A DNA stretch of 38,713 nt, taken from Candidatus Berkelbacteria bacterium (lineage in GTDB: Bacteria > Patescibacteriota > UBA1384 > 2-12-FULL-50-11). Numbering within the stretch: the first letter of the stretch is position 1; each line of letters begins with the position of its first letter. A program made the translations under genes and the position numbers. This document shows, piece after piece, positions 22,604-31,064 of the stretch. The DNA is taken from the NCBI GenBank assembly GCA_030650195.1, contig JAUSEP010000005.1, positions 1-38,713 of the forward strand, written 5' to 3'. The notes beneath the pieces were generated by a model. That model did no database searches, was not told the DNA's origin, and worked only from the letters and a program-made list of their open reading frames with translations.

Positions 22604-22852
22604 ATGGATTATAGTAGCTTCGTAAATTTCCCTACCGGCATGTTCTCAGGTGCCGCGGTAGGACTGTTAGTTTTGCTAGGAGTGTGGGATCTGGCTTGGA
22701 AGGCCTGGGGAATGTGGCATGCCGCTCGAAACAATCAAGTTTGGTGGTTTGTCGCCATCTTATTGCTTAATACTATCGGTATCCTGCCAATCCTCTATAT
22801 TTACGTCTTTAGCAAAAAAGGACCAACTCAACCTGCCTCACCACAACAGTAA
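22604..22852 (+). CDS. DUF5652 family small membrane protein
   Basis: The 82-residue protein has two hydrophobic helices and the DUF5652 signature 'WDLAWKAWGMWHAARNNQVWWFVAILLLNTIGILPILYIYVF', common across Patescibacteria. AAAGGAGG about 12 nt before the ATG is a full Shine-Dalgarno. The family has no known function. The gene starts a run of three small membrane protein genes on the plus strand. Confidence 0.85.
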   Translation: MDYSSFVNFPTGMFSGAAVGLLVLLGVWDLAWKAWGMWHAARNNQVWWFVAILLLNTIGILPILYIYVFSKKGPTQPASPQQ

Positions 22853-22889
22853 TTAAAAAGTGCTACGATTGTTATATAAGGAGGTGCGA

Positions 22890-23111
22890 ATGTTGTTTGG
22901 ACATCCAAAAGATAAGTCGTTCATGGCAGTGGCCATCTGTATGATACTGGCTGGGGTAGTGTTTTTCGTGTTTGGTGTTCTGGGTTGGTGGGTAAATGTT
23001 GCTGCCGAACAGAACCTAATCGCTTTTCCGTCAGTGAAGGCGATGGGGGGACTAGTAATTATGGCTCTTGGCTACATTCAGCTTGAGCTAGGTTTGCTAC
23101 GAAATAAATAA
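22890..23111 (+). CDS. Small two-helix membrane protein
   Basis: ATG 22890 is supported by AAGGAGG at 22878-22884, 5 nt upstream; the earlier in-frame start at 22860 would put the ribosome binding site inside the gene. The 73-residue product has two hydrophobic helices ('AVAICMILAGVVFFVFGVLGWW' and 'GGLVIMALGYIQLELG'). I do not recognise the family. It is probably co-transcribed with the DUF5652 gene and the gene at 23118. Confidence 0.55.
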   Translation: MLFGHPKDKSFMAVAICMILAGVVFFVFGVLGWWVNVAAEQNLIAFPSVKAMGGLVIMALGYIQLELGLLRNK

Positions 23112-23117
23112 ACTACC

Positions 23118-23615
23118 ATGAGTAACAGATTGGTTCGTTTTTTATACGTCCTGGTGATTGGACTGCTGTTTGTGGCGTTCATTGGTTTTGGACTAGCAAC
23201 GTTCTATAAAGCTCCGAAAGCTCCAGAGTATCCAGTTGAGCTGTCTTACCCGGTAAAAACTGACAGTAGTGCAGACGTAGAAAGCTTAGCAACGCAGAGG
23301 AAGTATAACGATCAACAGAAGGCCTACCAAACCGAGATGTCACGTTACAATCTCTATGCTTCTGTCATTCTAATTGCCGTTGCTGTATTGGTCCTGGCAG
23401 TTTCGATGCTCGGCTTAGAAAAAGTAGAGGTAATTGGCGATGGACTTACACTTGGCGGCGTATTTACCCTGCTCTACGGTTTAGGACGAGGTATGGCCGT
23501 TGAAAATGATATATTTCGTTTCATTGCCGTAACGGCGGGACTGGTTATCATTTTGATTCTGACTTATCTGAAGTTCATTAGGCACGCCCCAACAGGCATA
23601 ACTACTCCGAGCTAA
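23118..23615 (+). CDS. Four-helix membrane protein of unknown function
   Basis: The protein is 165 residues, starting 6 nt after the previous stop. It has a membrane helix (8-28), an extracellular loop of about 40 residues with 'KAPEYPVELSYP' and a coiled 'LATQRKYNDQQKAYQTEMSRYN' helix, then three more hydrophobic helices. The layout (loop with a short coiled coil, then a tight three-helix bundle) appears in conserved hypothetical proteins of Patescibacteria. No catalytic motif is visible. Confidence 0.6.
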   Translation: MSNRLVRFLYVLVIGLLFVAFIGFGLATFYKAPKAPEYPVELSYPVKTDSSADVESLATQRKYNDQQKAYQTEMSRYNLYASVILIAVAVLVLAVSMLGLEKVEVIGDGLTLGGVFTLLYGLGRGMAVENDIFRFIAVTAGLVIILILTYLKFIRHAPTGITTPS

Positions 23616-23620
23616 GGAAA

Positions 23621-23652
23621 GGCGCTCGGACGTTTTGGATTTGTCGAGCGCC
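23621..23652 (-). terminator. Hairpin terminator between convergent genes
   Basis: GGCGCTCG (23621-23628) pairs with CGAGCGCC (23645-23652). On the minus strand the hairpin is followed by TTTCCTT, fitting termination of the 23677-23892 gene. A second small hairpin AGAACC-TTTT-GGTTCT lies at 23662-23677. Confidence 0.6.
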
Positions 23653-23676
23653 CGGAGAAGTAGAACCTTTTGGTTC

Positions 23677-23892
23677 TTAGAGTTTTTGCAGGGCCTGATA
23701 GCAGGCCTGCATGCCTTCCATGATGCTTCCGTCGTTGGTTTTGAGAACCGGTCTCCTTCTTCGATCGGTGTCGGGTTCGTATTTCGTTGCCCTCGTGATC
23801 AAAAGCGGGAATTCCTTTTCTGACGCAAGTGCGCCACATCTTTCCTCAAAACCACTAAGCCCTTCCTCCGGAAGTAATAACTCTGCTGGCAT
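23677..23892 (-). CDS. Small soluble protein of unknown function
   Basis: I start this 71-residue gene at ATG 23892 because AGGGAGG sits 5 nt upstream on the minus strand; the longer frame from 23910 would put this site inside the gene. The product is charged, with 'MPAELLLPEEGL' at its start and 'PDTDRRRRPVLKTNDGSIMEGM' near its end, and two Cys. The family is not known to me. It is more G+C-rich than neighbouring genes and has its own terminator, like the KH-domain gene at 26758, suggesting an independently acquired unit. Confidence 0.6.
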   Translation of the reverse strand: MPAELLLPEEGLSGFEERCGALASEKEFPLLITRATKYEPDTDRRRRPVLKTNDGSIMEGMQACYQALQKL

Positions 23893-23997
23893 AATGCCTC
23901 CCTGCCGCACGTTGCGGTTTTAATATTTTCCGACTTTCAAACCGTTGTTGCAAGCCCGTGGTGAAAATTTCTGGTATAGGTGTAGGATTAGTAGACG

Positions 23998-25065
23998 ATG
24001 TCGAGTGAGTTATATCTACTAGTTGGTGTAATTGTTGGGGCTATCGGTACCTTTGTTCTGCTTAAGAATCGGGGTAACGACCTTAAGTCCGCTACTGAGC
24101 ACTTGGTAATGCTGGCTAAAGAGAAAATGGCTGACGACAAGAAACAGTTTGCAACTGACTTAGACGGTAAGAAGGATGCAATCAAGATCATGATAGAAGA
24201 GATCGGAAAGCGACTCAAAGATACCGACGACAAATTGGTCAAGAGTGAAGAGCAACGTATTTCTGGGTTCTCCGCTCTCGTAAAAGAGCTTGAGAGCCAT
24301 AAACTGCTCACAAGCCAGCTTCGGGGTAGCACCGATCAATTAAAGAATATCCTTTCCAATAACCAGATGCGGGGCGCCTTTGGCGAACGTATAGCTGAGG
24401 ACCTTCTTAAAATGGCTGGATTTGTTATCAACCAAGATTATTTCGTTCAGGATAACTCGGGAGAAGGGCGACCGGACTTTACCATTGTTCTACCAGATAA
24501 AACTAAGGTTAATATTGATGTGAAGTTTCCCTACCAGAACTTACAGAAGTACGTAGAAGCCTCAAGCGCGGAAGAGAAAAAACGACACTTCGACCAGTTC
24601 CAGCGTGATGTGCGAGAAAAAATTAAACAGATCGCTACTCGTGATTACATTAACCCTGACGACAATACAGTGGATTTTGCCGTTGCCTTTATACCAAACG
24701 AGATGATATTCAGTTATATCTATGAACAATCCAATAATATATGGGAAGAGGCGATGCAGAAGAAAGTCGTTTTGGCTGGACCATATTCATTCGTTGCCCT
24801 ACTGCGTCTAGTTAAGCAGGCTCACTCTAATTTCCGCCTGCAAGCAAATATTCATCAAATCATAGGACTAGTTCAAAAGTTCCGTGGTGAATACGACAAA
24901 TTCTCTGAATCACTAGACACCCTAGGTGATAGGTTGGATTCTGCCTCAAAACAGTTTCAAGTTGTCTCCTCTACACGCGCCAGACAGCTCGGGCGAGTTA
25001 TGGACCAAATAGATAGCCAGCAGGTACTGGAAAGTCCTGAGAGCTCCAAGCTCCTCGACGACTAA
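23998..25065 (+). CDS. rmuC: RmuC family protein
   Basis: The 355-residue protein has an N-terminal membrane helix (about 4-21), a long coiled-coil segment (25-115) and the RmuC nuclease-like domain: 'GAFGERIAEDLLKMAG', 'EGRPDFTIVLPDKTKVNIDVKFPYQNLQKYV' and 'VDFAVAFIPNEMIFSYI'. The core D-x(n)-D-x-K of the restriction-endonuclease fold is visible as 'PDF...IDVKFP'. RmuC limits DNA inversion at repeats, perhaps by nuclease action. Length is normal. TAGGAT (23983-23988) lies 9 nt upstream of the ATG. Confidence 0.92.
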   Translation: MSSELYLLVGVIVGAIGTFVLLKNRGNDLKSATEHLVMLAKEKMADDKKQFATDLDGKKDAIKIMIEEIGKRLKDTDDKLVKSEEQRISGFSALVKELESHKLLTSQLRGSTDQLKNILSNNQMRGAFGERIAEDLLKMAGFVINQDYFVQDNSGEGRPDFTIVLPDKTKVNIDVKFPYQNLQKYVEASSAEEKKRHFDQFQRDVREKIKQIATRDYINPDDNTVDFAVAFIPNEMIFSYIYEQSNNIWEEAMQKKVVLAGPYSFVALLRLVKQAHSNFRLQANIHQIIGLVQKFRGEYDKFSESLDTLGDRLDSASKQFQVVSSTRARQLGRVMDQIDSQQVLESPESSKLLDD

Positions 25066-25102
25066 GCTACTTTCATCTCATCAGGTTTGGTAAACTAAGC
25101 GC

Positions 25103-26563
25103 ATGGCAGAGCAGTCACGACCAGAAAGTGAAATCCGTTTAGATAAACTGGGTCAGCTTAAAAAGCTGGGAATTAACGCGTACCCTTCTGTAACGCCGGG
25201 GCATATTACTATTGAGGAAGCCCGTAACAAAAAGGAAGGTGCCACAGTTGCTACCGTTGGTCGCCTCACTTCAATCCGCAAGCACGGTAAAATTGCCTTT
25301 TTGGACTTAACCCATGAGGACTCTAAAATCCAGCTTTTCGTATCTCTTGAGGAAAAAGAGACCTTTGAATTAATCGATCTACTTGATGTTGGTGATTACC
25401 TCTGGGTTGACGGCGAACTCTTTACCACTAAGGCAGGGGAGCTAACTATTAAACTTAAATCTGCCACCCTGCTTGCTAAGTCTTTACTACCCATTCCCGA
25501 GGGCTGGCACGTCTTAGAGGACGTTGAAACTCGTTACCGTCAACGAGCACTAGACTTCAAGACGAATGAAGAAGCCCGTAAGATTATCCAGACTCGCTCC
25601 AAAGTTATTTCCACCATACGTAACTTTTTGGAGCGTCACGGTTTTATTGAAATTACTACTCCAGTATTACAGCCAATTCCTGGTGGAGCGACAGCCAAAC
25701 CGTTCGTTACTAAATACAACGCCTTAGACGCTGATTTTTACCTTAGAATTTCTGACGAGCTTTACCTAAAGAGATTGGTCGTCGGTGGTTTTGAAAAGGT
25801 ATTTGAGATTGGACCAGATTTCCGTAACGAAGGTTTAAGTCATATGCATAACCCAGAATTTACGATGTGTGAGTTCTACTGGGCGTACCAAACACATGAC
25901 GATCTGATGAAGGTTACAGAACAGATGGTTCAGGAACTAGTTAAGGTTACTCATGGAGATAAGCTAGTATTTGAATACCAAAAACAGAAACTAGATTTTT
26001 CCGGTCAATTCGCCGTAAAAAAATATCGTGACTTGATTAAAGAGGAGACCGATATCGATATTAGTAAGGCAGACACGTTTGCTAAGTTAAATGATTCCGT
26101 TAAGGCTAGAAACATTACCTTTGAAGGTCAGAAGATTAAAGTCTGGAGTGAATTAGTCGATGAGCTGTTCAAAAAAGAGGTTCGACCGCATATTGTCTCA
26201 CCAACATTTGTAACAGACTACCCAATTTCAACAGCGCCCTTAGCAAAAGGGTACGAGAAGGACCCCGAAACAGCCCAAAAATTTCAGTTGATAGCCGCTG
26301 GGGGATTTGAGCTAGTAAATGCCTATAGTGAGCTCAATGATCCAATCGATCAGGAAAATCGTTTTAAAGAGCAGATGAAGATGCGTTCGGAAGGTTGGGA
26401 TGAGGCTCAGATGTTAGACGAAAACTATATTGAAGCCCTAAAGTACGGTATGCCTCCGACTGCTGGTTGGGGAATGGGAATCGATCGGATGGTGATGATT
26501 CTTACCGATCAACACTCAATAAAAGAGGTTATTCCGTTCCCAACGCTCCGACCCAAACCCTAA
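25103..26563 (+). CDS. lysS: Lysyl-tRNA synthetase, class II
   Basis: The 486-residue enzyme attaches lysine to tRNA-Lys. Seen: an OB-fold anticodon-binding domain (about 50-145, 'VATVGRLTSIRKHGKIAFLDL'), the motif 1 region 'IRNFLERHGFIEITTPVLQP', motif 2 'FEIGPDFRNEGLSHMHNPEFTMCEFY' and motif 3 'GWGMGIDRMVMIL', ending with the usual 'IPFPTLRP'. Length is normal for a bacterial LysRS. TAAACT lies 6 nt before the ATG, so the transcript is probably leaderless. Confidence 0.97.
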   Translation: MAEQSRPESEIRLDKLGQLKKLGINAYPSVTPGHITIEEARNKKEGATVATVGRLTSIRKHGKIAFLDLTHEDSKIQLFVSLEEKETFELIDLLDVGDYLWVDGELFTTKAGELTIKLKSATLLAKSLLPIPEGWHVLEDVETRYRQRALDFKTNEEARKIIQTRSKVISTIRNFLERHGFIEITTPVLQPIPGGATAKPFVTKYNALDADFYLRISDELYLKRLVVGGFEKVFEIGPDFRNEGLSHMHNPEFTMCEFYWAYQTHDDLMKVTEQMVQELVKVTHGDKLVFEYQKQKLDFSGQFAVKKYRDLIKEETDIDISKADTFAKLNDSVKARNITFEGQKIKVWSELVDELFKKEVRPHIVSPTFVTDYPISTAPLAKGYEKDPETAQKFQLIAAGGFELVNAYSELNDPIDQENRFKEQMKMRSEGWDEAQMLDENYIEALKYGMPPTAGWGMGIDRMVMILTDQHSIKEVIPFPTLRPKP

Positions 26564-26672
26564 AACCCTAGCTTATTAGGCAGAGCCGCTATTCATTTGG
26601 TGCTTTTAGTTGAACCTGTAACACTTCTAACTATGTCCCCGCTCCTAGCTTATTATTTTTCGCCTTAGAACC

Positions 26673-26701
26673 TTGACTTTCTGACTATTTTAAGGTAGGA
26701 T
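26673..26701 (+). promoter_or_regulatory. Promoter of the KH-domain gene
   Basis: TTGACT (26673-26678), 17-nt spacer, TAGGAT (26696-26701). It gives a ~50-nt leader containing a small hairpin (GGAGC-AATCGG-GCTCC, about 26719-26734) and a GGAG ribosome site about 9 nt before the ATG. Confidence 0.75.
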
Positions 26702-26757
26702 CACCAGTATAACTTCTGGAGCAATCGGGCTCCGAAGAGTGTACACGGAGATGTAAC

Positions 26758-27402
26758 ATGAAGGTCCAAAAAAACGCGCTCGCTATCACAATCGAAGGGG
26801 TCTCGTTTCGCCCTGGTCACTTTCGTTTGGTGGTGCCCTACAAGGAGATGGAGGCTGTCGAGCAAGGAAGCTGCTCCGACAAAGTGATGGTCGAGTTGTT
26901 CCGTTTGGCAGCTCTCAAGCGGGAAGAGTCGAACTGTTGGGTCGGTTACTTCCAAGCCGAGACTCCTGGCTGGACTCCGGTGCTGAACGCCGCGGCCATG
27001 CATAAGGAGCGCCTAACCGTCGACCAGTTCGCCGTTCTGAGCCATGTCATCCGCAAAGACAAGTTCGAACTTCGCGGTGAACCGGCCCATTTCTTCATCA
27101 GTAGACTTTGGGAGCTAACGCCTGGTGCGAGACTCGGCTCTATCAAGTTCCCGAAGCCGGCAGACGAGATGGAGTCAGTCCAACTGGTGAAGTTCTTCGA
27201 CGAAGATTACGGCAAGACCTCTCTCCACTTCCGCTTCCCAACCGAAGAGCTGATCGGGCAGATGATCGGTCGAGAAGGCCGGAACAGAAAGCACCTTAGC
27301 AAGATCTTGGGTGAAGGTGCCGGCGTTTACCCGTTCATCAACCCGGAGGTGATGACGCTGCCGGTTACGCAATCTCTCGAGCCATCTGGGCAAGTCGCTT
27401 AA
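26758..27402 (+). CDS. Putative RNA-binding protein with C-terminal KH-like motif
   Basis: The 214-residue protein ends with 'FPTEELIGQMIGREGRNRKHLSKILG' (about 161-186), the I-G-x-x-I-G-R-x-G-R-N core of a KH domain as in RNase Y and PNPase, so it probably binds RNA. The N-terminal ~150 residues are not recognised; they hold two Cys, many aromatic residues and no membrane segment. The gene is G+C-rich in codon choice and has its own promoter, ribosome site and strong terminator, so it forms an isolated unit between lysS and rpoD. It is not PNPase or RNase Y, which are much longer. Confidence 0.6.
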   Translation: MKVQKNALAITIEGVSFRPGHFRLVVPYKEMEAVEQGSCSDKVMVELFRLAALKREESNCWVGYFQAETPGWTPVLNAAAMHKERLTVDQFAVLSHVIRKDKFELRGEPAHFFISRLWELTPGARLGSIKFPKPADEMESVQLVKFFDEDYGKTSLHFRFPTEELIGQMIGREGRNRKHLSKILGEGAGVYPFINPEVMTLPVTQSLEPSGQVA

Positions 27403-27416
27403 CGCCGCTCAGCCTT

Positions 27417-27451
27417 GAGCCTCGCACGTCCCTGTGCGAGGCTCTTCTTTT
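27417..27451 (+). terminator. Rho-independent terminator
   Basis: GAGCCTCGCAC (27417-27427), loop GTCCCT, GTGCGAGGCTC (27434-27444), then TTCTTTT. The stem is a perfect 11 bp, 15 nt after the KH-gene stop. Confidence 0.92.
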
Positions 27452-27463
27452 ATCTAAAAAACT

Positions 27464-28585
27464 TTAGTTCAAGTAATCCCGTAGCTTCGAAGCCTCTTCG
27501 TGTTTTTTTAACTTTTGAAGGGCTTTGGCTTCGATTTGGCGGATACGTTCACGGGTAACACCAAATTCTTTACCAACTTCTTCAAGCGTATGTGTACGTC
27601 CAGCGTGTCCCGCATCTTCTAGTCCAAAACGCATGCGGAGAATTTTTTGTTCTCTTGGGGTAAGAATCGACATCGAGTCTTCAACGTGCCCCTTCATTAA
27701 ACGGTAAATCGCTTGTTCTTCTGGTGACATCGCTTGCTTGTCTTCGATAAAGTCACCTAGCGTTGAGTCACCGTCATCACCAACAGGGGATTCGAGAGAA
27801 ACTGTTTCTTGGCTAATCCGTTGGATGTGTTCGAGCTTATCCATTTCAACTCCAAGCTTCTTGGCTAATTCCTCGTTAAGCGGTTCACGACCAAGCTCTT
27901 GTTGTAATTCTCGCTGAGCTCTCATAAAACGGTTAATTGTTTCCACCATGTGGACTGGGATACGGATTGTTCTGGCTTGGTCAGCAATAGCACGAGTAAT
28001 TGCTTGGCGAATCCACCAAGTAGCGTAAGTCGAAAACTTAAATCCTTTATGGTAATCAAACTTTTCTACGGCTCGTTGTAACCCTAAGTTGCCTTCTTGG
28101 ATCAAATCTAGAAGCGAGAGTCCGCGACCGATATATTTCTTGGCGATTGAGACCACAAGACGAAGATTAGCTTCTGCCAAACGACGCTTAGCAGACTTAT
28201 CTCCTCGTTCAATTCTTTTGGCTAATTTAACTTCCTCGTCTCCTGTTAAGAGGGGATATTGTCCGATTTCCCGTAAGTACATCCGGACCGAGTCCTCAGA
28301 GATACCAGAAAGCTCATCATCTTTAGCGGCTTTCTTCTTACCGTCATCTACGGCTGGGATTTCAAGCAATGGCTTAGCGTCACGGATTTCAACACCAATC
28401 TGACCTAAATAACGCAAAAAGGCGTCGATCATCTCTAGATCATTTTCTGGTTCACTGTAGGCTTGCAAGATCTCTTTATGGGTAACGAATCCGTGAGTTC
28501 GACCCTTTCGGATCAGATACATCAGTTCTTCTGGAAATGTTAATCCAGAATCTTGTTTTATTTTTTTTGGAACGGCTTTTGTCAT
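27464..28585 (-). CDS. rpoD: RNA polymerase primary sigma factor (sigma-70)
   Basis: The 373-residue factor has a short region 1.1-like N-terminus, region 1.2 '[28 protein letters not shown]', region 2 '[55 protein letters not shown]' with the -10 recognition helix, region 3 and region 4.2 '[27 protein letters not shown]', which reads the -35 box. It is a complete group 1 factor. It is likely co-transcribed with dnaG, 5 nt upstream. The non-standard -35 TCGACA used by many promoters in this window would have to be read by this region 4.2 or by another factor. Confidence 0.96.
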   Translation of the reverse strand: MTKAVPKKIKQDSGLTFPEELMYLIRKGRTHGFVTHKEILQAYSEPENDLEMIDAFLRYLGQIGVEIRDAKPLLEIPAVDDGKKKAAKDDELSGISEDSVRMYLREIGQYPLLTGDEEVKLAKRIERGDKSAKRRLAEANLRLVVSIAKKYIGRGLSLLDLIQEGNLGLQRAVEKFDYHKGFKFSTYATWWIRQAITRAIADQARTIRIPVHMVETINRFMRAQRELQQELGREPLNEELAKKLGVEMDKLEHIQRISQETVSLESPVGDDGDSTLGDFIEDKQAMSPEEQAIYRLMKGHVEDSMSILTPREQKILRMRFGLEDAGHAGRTHTLEEVGKEFGVTRERIRQIEAKALQKLKKHEEASKLRDYLN

Positions 28586-28590
28586 TAAAA

Positions 28591-30342
28591 TTAAACTCCT
28601 TTAGCGGTCAGGTCACTTAACTGACCCATTAACTTTTTTACTTCACTGATATCCCCTGCCTCTTGAGCGCGCTTAATTGCTCGGGCCAGGTTCTCTTTCT
28701 TTAAATCATAACGCTTAGTTGCTAGACGACTAATTTTTTCGTCAATCAATCCTTTGGCAGTCTCGTCAGTGAGTTCTGGCCATTCCCCGGAAACCCAAAA
28801 TTGCCACGAGTCGATCTTCCCCTCTAAATCGGGGCCAAGAGTGTTTTTCACCTTTGAGAGAAACTGGGTCGGTGATTTAACCAAAGTGGTGTCAGTATAC
28901 AATTTTTTAAGCGTTTCGGCAATGGTGGTAGTCTCGACAGACTGCCAGATTACTTCGTCGAAATCTTTCTTTCGTTCAACAATTAATGACGGCCTAGCAA
29001 TCGCTAAGGCTAAAAATTGTTCCTCATTTGTTAGCAAGGCTACTTTTGCCCCTTTGCCGTCAGTCTTGGGCCCTGAATCTCTAGGTACTGGCTGATTGGT
29101 CTTTTTAACAGATTCATAAACGCTATCCGTTTTAACGCCTACTGCTAGAGCTAGTCGTTGAGCATAGTGATCCAGCCTTGTTGGGTCAGTTATTAATCCC
29201 AGGATTGGTAGCATTGCCTTAATTACTTTCTTTTTGTTTTCAATAAAATCTAGTTGACCGGCAACAGCAATTTCACCAGCAATCCACCACTCAACACCTT
29301 CAACTGCTTCTTTAACGGCAGGCACCCAAGCATCTTTGTTTTTCTCAAAAAGTTCACCTGCATCTTTGTATTGGCCAAAATCAATTACTTTTGAGTTCAA
29401 ATCTAGTCTCAAAAGCATTTCGATAACCTTCCTGGTAGTTGCTTTGCCTGCCGTATCGTTATCAAAAGCCAGTAAGAAATTAGGAGTGTACTTACTTAAA
29501 GTTACAAGTTGGGTTTCGGTAATGGCCGTTCCCGATGAAGCAACGGCATTTGTTACTCCGGCCTGATGCAATGCCACCACGTCCATCTGTCCTTCAACCA
29601 AAATGACATAATTTTTTTCTTTTAACGCTGCCTTGGCTAAATTAAGGCCGTAAAGCACCCGGCTCTTGTTAAATATTGGTGTTTCGGGAGAATTCAGATA
29701 CTTTGGCTCGCCCTCCCCTAGAATACGACCCGTAAAACCAACCGGATTACTTAACACATCAAAAATAGGAAACATTATCCGGTCATAAAAACGTTCTGGG
29801 GAGCCGGCCTTGGCCAGGTCGCTAGATATGAAACCGTGCTTAAGTAGCAAACTCTTTAGATCGAAATTCTTAGGAGCGTATCCGATTGCGAATTGCTTAA
29901 TAGTTTCAACTTTTATGCCACGTTTTTTGAGATATTCTAGTGCTGACTTACCGGCGTCACGTTCAAGCAGTATTGTTTGAAAAACCTTAGCGCAGGCTCG
30001 GTTTATTTGGTAAAGATTGCTTTTGCTATCCTGAGTTTGGTATTCAGAACGGGTTCGACTCTCTAGAGTTACCCCAGCTTTTTGGGCCAGTAACCTTAGC
30101 GCATCGCCGAATTCTAAGTGTTCGGCCTCCATGATGAATTTATAGTGATCGCCACCTTTGCCGCAACCAAAACATTTCCAGATCTGTTTCTCTGGACTCA
30201 CCATAAGAGAGGCTGTCTTCTCTTGGTGGAACGGGCATTGAGCCTTATAGTTAACCCCAGCTTTTTTAAGTGTCACGTACTGGCCGACCAATTCTATGAG
30301 GTCTAGGCGTTGTTTTACTTCTTCGATTTCGTTTGTTGACAT
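28591..30342 (-). CDS. dnaG: DNA primase
   Basis: The protein makes RNA primers for replication. The start is placed at ATG 30342 ([10 protein letters not shown]), giving 583 residues; a longer frame from 30372 overlaps the promoter. The CHC2 zinc site is visible as C36-x2-H39 and C57-x2-C60. The TOPRIM catalytic part follows: '[17 protein letters not shown]' with the Glu and '[13 protein letters not shown]' with the D-x-D. The C-terminal helicase-binding region is less conserved, as usual. The gene order dnaG-rpoD is the classic macromolecular synthesis arrangement. Confidence 0.96.
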   Translation of the reverse strand: MSTNEIEEVKQRLDLIELVGQYVTLKKAGVNYKAQCPFHQEKTASLMVSPEKQIWKCFGCGKGGDHYKFIMEAEHLEFGDALRLLAQKAGVTLESRTRSEYQTQDSKSNLYQINRACAKVFQTILLERDAGKSALEYLKKRGIKVETIKQFAIGYAPKNFDLKSLLLKHGFISSDLAKAGSPERFYDRIMFPIFDVLSNPVGFTGRILGEGEPKYLNSPETPIFNKSRVLYGLNLAKAALKEKNYVILVEGQMDVVALHQAGVTNAVASSGTAITETQLVTLSKYTPNFLLAFDNDTAGKATTRKVIEMLLRLDLNSKVIDFGQYKDAGELFEKNKDAWVPAVKEAVEGVEWWIAGEIAVAGQLDFIENKKKVIKAMLPILGLITDPTRLDHYAQRLALAVGVKTDSVYESVKKTNQPVPRDSGPKTDGKGAKVALLTNEEQFLALAIARPSLIVERKKDFDEVIWQSVETTTIAETLKKLYTDTTLVKSPTQFLSKVKNTLGPDLEGKIDSWQFWVSGEWPELTDETAKGLIDEKISRLATKRYDLKKENLARAIKRAQEAGDISEVKKLMGQLSDLTAKGV

Positions 30343-30356
30343 TGTTCTCGCTTGAA

Positions 30357-30385
30357 AGAATACCCTTATCATATATTAGGTACAA
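30357..30385 (-). promoter_or_regulatory. dnaG-rpoD promoter overlapping a divergent promoter
   Basis: On the minus strand: TTGTAC (30385-30380), 17 nt, TATTCT (30362-30357), with the dnaG ATG 14 nt on. The -35 bases are shared with TACAAT (30381-30386) on the plus strand, the likely -10 box of the homing endonuclease gene. Only one of the two can bind polymerase at a time. Confidence 0.65.
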
Positions 30386-30392
30386 TAAGAAT

Positions 30393-31064
30393 ATGGATGC
30401 TAGCCTACTTAAGTACCCAAAGAAAAGTCATAGAAAAATGGTTAAGTTACCAGAAGATAGTGTCGAACTGGCCGAGTTTATGGGAATCATGGCTGGCGAT
30501 GGCGGTGTTAGTAACCCCTGGCAATTTGCAATTACTGTCAATTCAATAGCTGATAGAATCTACGCAGAGTATATAAAAAACCTTATCTTTCGATTATTTA
30601 AACTCGAGATTCGATTTATGGAGCGAGAGCGCCACGCACTAGTAATTGTTTGTTCGAGCACAACCGTTCTCGACTTTCTAATCGACAGGGGATTTACACG
30701 AGGCGACAAAATACGACTCGGGATCGGCTTCCCTTCATGGGTTCATAAGAAAGCTAGTTACGAGAAAGCTTTCGTGAGAGGGCTAATGGATACCGATGGC
30801 TGTCTCTTTATCCATAAACACAGAGTTGCGGGGAAAGAATACCGGAATCTGGGATTAACCTTTACTAGCTTTGCCCCCGGACTTGTCGGTGGGATGGCTA
30901 AAGCTCTTCAAAATAACGGAATTACTCCTCATTTTTCTAACGATAGAAGGTCGATCTATTTATATAAGGTGGAATCAGTAGTAAAATACCTTAGTATTTT
31001 CGGATCTTCCAACCCCCGGATCACTCGAAAGTACGAAGAATGGAGAGGTGTCCGAGTGGCTTAA
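30393..31064 (+). CDS. LAGLIDADG-type homing endonuclease, free-standing
   Basis: From ATG 30393 the protein has 223 residues with two LAGLIDADG helices: 'LAEFMGIMAGDGG' and 'FVRGLMDTDGCLF', each ending in the metal-binding acidic residue. It is therefore a single-chain, two-motif enzyme, as in intein- or intron-encoded endonucleases, but no host intein or intron borders it. TACAAT (30381-30386) lies 6 nt before the ATG, so the mRNA is probably leaderless. Its last seven codons and stop lie inside the tRNA-Ser gene. The natural target may be this tRNA region; that is inference. Confidence 0.85.
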   Translation: MDASLLKYPKKSHRKMVKLPEDSVELAEFMGIMAGDGGVSNPWQFAITVNSIADRIYAEYIKNLIFRLFKLEIRFMERERHALVIVCSSTTVLDFLIDRGFTRGDKIRLGIGFPSWVHKKASYEKAFVRGLMDTDGCLFIHKHRVAGKEYRNLGLTFTSFAPGLVGGMAKALQNNGITPHFSNDRRSIYLYKVESVVKYLSIFGSSNPRITRKYEEWRGVRVA

